DNA of 64,000 nt, from positions 11,633,852 to 11,697,851 of the forward strand of contig NC_031495.1 in the NCBI RefSeq assembly GCF_000237925.1, written 5' to 3'. Of the stretch, positions 60,401 through 64,000 are shown piece after piece. A program made the position numbers and the translations under genes. Every line of letters starts with the position of its first letter. Within the stretch, counting starts at the first letter, position 1. The stretch comes from Schistosoma mansoni. Lineage: Eukaryota > Platyhelminthes > Trematoda > Strigeidida > Schistosomatidae. The notes under the pieces were generated by a model. It was not told the origin of the DNA, did no database searches, and saw nothing but the letters and a program-made list of their open reading frames with translations.

Positions 60401-63400
60401 ATCACACAGTTAGTTCAGAGTTGAATCTTGTTGATGGAAACCAATGTTATTTCTTTCGAAGAGTCCAACTTCACGATTGATATAGGCGTGAAACCAAAGT
60501 TCAAGAACATAACGGATTGTCTAAAGGGTGGTTATTTTATTTGAGGAGCACAAACAGCAGCACACACAAAACTGGGAATAACTTTCACAGGAGCTTCGAG
60601 GAAGGAGTTGTAATAGTAAATAGAGGGAATGTTATAAGTGTATGTAAGTGCTTTACGATATTACACAACAAATAAACTCGCGTCATACCATACGTCTATA
60701 AATTGTAAGCAATAGTACTGCTTACTGAATATTGACAAGTAATAGTATGAATCAATACACAAAATACAGGTCGGATGAGGAGAGAATGGAGACAGAATGT
60801 GGAAACCGACTCAACAATAACACTCATCATTTCCTCACTTCTCAGTAGATTTATCAACTGACCGACTATGGTGTCAAACACAATTCCCAATATCAACCAT
60901 CTAATCAACATCAATCGTTATGATCTCTGTTAATCAATGCCATCAACTAAATTACAAATAAAATGGTTCACTGACATCAACACTCTAATTCCAGTTACGT
61001 CAATCCATTTACATGAAACTATGAAACTGTCAAACATTCAGATGTATGTTAGTTACATAAAGTGTTCAAAATACACATTATACTATCTGAGATATTTGCA
61101 CTTCAGTGGTGTACTTTGCACATCCGGATTATGACTGACGATGAGAGGAAATTTGTGTGGCTACTGACGGATATGGTTCATATGGTTCATCTAGCTTATT
61201 CTGATTTGTAAATGAAGAATTTTTGAATTCAGGATTATTTAGCTGCATGTTTAGTTAAAGAGACTGTGAATTATTTTGTTCCTGATCACTCTGAGTGTAA
61301 TTGAGAACAGCAAGTTATTATTGCTAGTACAATTATGTTCATAAAAATAAAGTTAATTGATTTGAGTATGTTCTTCAAATTCCGGAATTATAAATGAACC
61401 TATTGTTGTATGTACTAGGCAATCACTTTTGAAGCTCCATTTGTCGGTTGATGAAATTGACGTTGTGTAACAGCTACATCTCCTGAAGGAATATGTAAAT
61501 GTTGATAATGAAATAATAATAAGCGTTGGCATAGCATCTAGAGTGTAGCCTGTTGCTATCGGTATTTGTAGTCATGTGGGCGTCAAATATCTGTGCTGCA
61601 GCAAGTGGGGTGTGATAAGAACAGACTAAACAAAACAATTCACTCGTTTTCCTGTTTTATTTTAGTCGAGAAAAGTTGGTAAAATGTATTGAGAAATTTG
61701 TAAGTTCCTTAGTTACTAATACTTATGATGTTGATAGCTGTCAAACACTGCTAACTATCTGGTAATTATTTATATCCAGTTATATAACTATCCTATTCCA
61801 CATATACTCAGTAGTCTTTGCAGCTATCTTATCAACTTATAAAGTATGAGAGGTGAGGTTGAAAGGATATTTCGTCGCGATATTTACTGGTTGATGTCAA
61901 TTTAGTGTTCATTCTTGACATAACTGTAAAATGCTGAAGTTGAAGCATTTTAAGCTCTTAAGTATTTTTCCAACATGAGTTATTGTAAACAGGTATTCAT
62001 ACCTCACCTATATTTCAAACAGACTTCTATGTGGCACTGAATACAATTTACAGAAATATATTTACAACAAACCGGTTATGATAACTGACCTATTTTTAAA
62101 ATAAATTTTTTATTTATGAAAGAGGAACTTCAAAATGTCCAGTAGACAAGCAAAATCTGAAAAAAGATCGTGTTCATTTGGACAAAGCATTTCAAGAACA
62201 CATGGATGGATTGAATGTGCGATGTTCTTATCACACTGAAGGATGCCCATGGATAGGAATTCTCAGTGAATTAGGATATCATCTCAGTCAGTGTGAATAT
62301 AGAATTGTCCTATGCCCAAATGGGTGTGGTGCAGAATCTCAGGTTAGTTAATATGACAAAACATATGTATGTAGATATTTTCGAAGAATGATTCAAACTG
62401 ATTCTGTGTTCGGAACTATTCTGGAGACCAATCAAAAATAAATTTGTAGGATTAACGATAACTGAAAACATGAATAACTGCTCTTATAATTATGCTTATT
62501 ACAGAAGTTTAGAAATGAGGATTAGTATGATTTAGATGTTGTTTGTTGGCATACAATTGTGATTGAGGTGTTTACTTAAATCTGTTTGTCATTTATCACT
62601 TAAGCCTTCTGTTGGGACGGCTTCCGAGAACTAAGATGTAGCCTCTAGAGGCTCTAAAGGAGCCGAAGTGTTTCCATCAAATCCGAACGTGATGGAACTT
62701 TCTAGAATATCAACGTGGCACGCTACTAATGGACAGTAGCATAACATGCCTCTTTGTGGATTGGTTGAATTTTAATGATGTTATAACAAATGCTGATATT
62801 TAAAAATACTCATGATCTTCCATACATTTTGATTCTTACCTAACAAACACTTCTCCAGCTTTCTTCTGGCTTCTGATTTTGCGGCTACGGGGTTCCATAC
62901 GTTCGAGTGCTGTAGTTATATACAGTATTCTGCGTTAATCCAGTAGCACACATAACACCTTCCTTGTACAGTTTGGTTTGAATGCTATTATTAAATAGTT
63001 TAATTAACATAAAAGTAGGTATCTTCAACACACTATGAATGAATGAAGCCATCACTCATTTATATGAAAATAAAATGTGTTCAATGAGATGGTTACATCA
63101 TTTCGTTAACAAAACATGAGTTTCACATCAAAGTAGTAGTCGCATACAACTCACATTGGAACCAATTTTCGCTTTTCAGTAAATGAAATATTGATCGACA
63201 AGTGTTGTTATTTTCCTCTCTTTTTTCAATCTATCTATAAGAGAAAATCTATTGAGAATCATATTAAAAACGATTGTCCAAAGCGTATCAAACGATGCAA
63301 ATTTTGCAATGTCAAATATATTGCTGAAAAAGAAATTGAACATACAAATAATTGTCGAGAATATCCAGTACCATGTCCAAATAAATGTGAAAAAACTAAA

Positions 63401-63598
63401 ATTCCAAGAAGTTTGATTTCAGAACATTTAAAGAACGAATGTTCTAGACAAAATATACGTTGTCCTTTCAATGTTCATGGTTGTGAATTTCGTGGTCACA
63501 AAAATAAAATTGATACACATTTAGAGAGGTCACTTATGGTTCATTTAAATTTTCTCAATTTATCTGTACAACAAATGTCATTGTTAATTGAAGCACAA
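57440..63598 (+). CDS. TRAF-like RING and zinc-finger adaptor, 5' part
   Basis: TRAF proteins link membrane receptors to kinase signalling and can act as ubiquitin ligases. Exons 57440-57506, 59510-59798, 62123-62342 and 63242-63598 keep one frame across GT-AG introns. The first exon (MNETGVLSKSTEVPND) is supported by phase only; otherwise translation could start at the ATG at 59533. The RING reads CVNCNRVLRVPFLFEDCGHRC, then CSGCVPDILR and, across the splice, SKCPVDK. TRAF-type zinc fingers follow (CSYHTEGCPWIG...HLSQCEY, CKFCNVKYIAEKEIEHTNNC, CPNKCEKTKIPRSLISEHL, CPFNVHGCEFRG). The last exon ends at GTAAGT, so the coiled coil and TRAF-C/MATH domain should lie beyond the window. Introns carry SINEs and a solo LTR. 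Confidence 0.85.
57535..57716 (+). mobile_element. SINE-2 fold-back, decayed, in TRAF intron 1
   Basis: A short reverse tail (GAAATCATGAGTTAATTGAA...CCACCATGG) meets a forward ribozyme block that reads CTTTTGAGGAGTCCC and ACAAAACGGTCGCCC. The GAAA and GTC motifs are lost. The forward tail ends CCACAAAACCCCTTCTAAAT. It lies 28 bp after the first TRAF exon. Confidence 0.7.
57936..58430. mobile_element. Sm-alpha SINE fold-back, TRAF intron 1
   Basis: A reverse unit (57936 to about 58168) with ribozyme and tRNA-like head meets a forward unit (about 58169-58430). The reverse ribozyme has CTGACGC, losing core A9, and an altered stem I. The forward ribozyme has CTGACAA, losing core G8. The forward tail is long, up to AACAAACAATATTAAGTGAG. 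Both element tails face outward. Confidence 0.75.
58748..59150. mobile_element. Sm-alpha SINE fold-back, strongly decayed
   Basis: A reverse ribozyme and head (58748-58935; GTTCCGTCCTATTTGGCACC shows loss of the GAAA complement) is followed by a reverse tail, then a forward tail from about 59005 (CACCATCTATCTTTGCTTAT to AACAAACAATACAAAATG). The same head-to-head plan is seen as in the neighbouring copy. Confidence 0.65.
62610..62957 (+). mobile_element. Solo LTR, family C (348 bp) with 5-bp TSD
   Basis: Starts TGTTGGGACGG and ends CACACATAACA, flanked by CCTTC at 62605-62609 and 62958-62962. LTR-type ends plus a 5-bp duplication support a solo LTR in the third TRAF intron. No other copy is in the window, though TGTTGGGATGACC at 42023 has a similar beginning. 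Orientation is not fixed by any coding sequence. Confidence 0.75.
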
Positions 63599-63615
63599 GT
63601 AAGTTAAAACAGATT

Positions 63616-63935
63616 TATTTATTTATTTATTTAAACACATAAATATTGGTACAAGCAAGCACCAGATATATATGCGCCATACAAATCTCATTCGATTTGC
63701 TTGAGGGCTGTGATACTGCCCAGGTGCCCGAACTGAAGCAGGTGGTTTTCTTAGGGGCCCACACCCGGAGCCTTTGACCGAAAGATCTGATCCACAAGGC
63801 AGTGGAACATCGTGAGGAGATGCAGTCCCATGGTAGCCGGTGATCAACGATTGATTCGTACGCCATTTGTTCCCTCAGGATACTGGAGCCCATGTGCACC
63901 ATTGGTTTGGAATCAGGGTTTTCCAACTCCCCTAG
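63616..63935 (-). mobile_element. Short non-LTR element, 5'-truncated, 8-bp TSD
   Basis: Flanked by AACAGATT at 63608-63615 and 63936-63943. On the minus strand it runs from CTAGGGGAGTTGGAAAACCC to AAATA tail repeats and aligns with the 3' 300 bp of the element at 33118-33639. A minus frame of 99 codons spans almost the whole copy, but the frame is not kept in the other copy, so coding is doubtful. It inserted 9 bp after a TRAF exon donor. Confidence 0.8.
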
Positions 63936-64000
63936 AACAGATTAGTAATATATTGTTAGGATATTTTATTTTAAACCATTCAGATTGAGTTCTTTAATTA

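Overview
The window looks like a schistosome (blood fluke, Schistosoma) scaffold. It is AT-rich, its genes have long introns mixed with very short ones (about 30-55 bp near some 5' ends), and it is packed with Sm-alpha-type hammerhead-ribozyme SINEs, SR2-type RTE retrotransposons, CR1-like and gypsy-like elements. This rests on sequence features and recalled family knowledge, not on a search. Four runs of 200 N mark assembly gaps.

Host genes. A TRIM9/TRIM67-like RING/B-box exon lies at 13291-12162 (minus). A four-exon cathepsin B homologue lies at 22155-29626 (plus); its frame is intact but the catalytic Cys and His are replaced. A split gene resembling the kinetochore protein Mis12 lies at 38093-35966 (minus), assembled here from small exons. 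An unrecognised acidic protein runs the other way from 39378 (plus). A TRAF-like RING plus zinc-finger gene starts at about 57440 (plus) and leaves the window after 63598.

Repeats. Two tRNA-headed SINE families both carry a hammerhead ribozyme core. One is the known Sm-alpha type. The other, called SINE-2 here, has the core CTGAGGA flanked by CACTG/CAGTG and I do not recognise it from the literature. Most copies of both families are head-to-head fold-backs, so element tails face outward at both ends. RTE fragments lie at 4550-7310, 9715-9790, 14000-14283, 18808-18972, 19859-20640, 50150-51960 and 56490-56772. Solo LTRs of three families can be delimited; two (at 32185 and 62610) have 5-bp target duplications and one (at 689) has a 4-bp duplication. 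A short non-LTR family occurs twice with clear target duplications (33118-33639 and 63616-63935).

42-48.5 kb is a nest. A gypsy-like element sits beside or inside a CR1-like element, and the gypsy gag is itself split by a third retroelement with a TGAC-repeat tail. The contigs between gaps (10368-11375 and 40100-41028) look like misplaced or allelic repeat contigs.

The genes show no shared pathway. The regulatory context visible is a divergent spacing (38094-39377) between the Mis12-like gene and the acidic-protein gene, and a stem-loop just upstream of the cathepsin-like gene.
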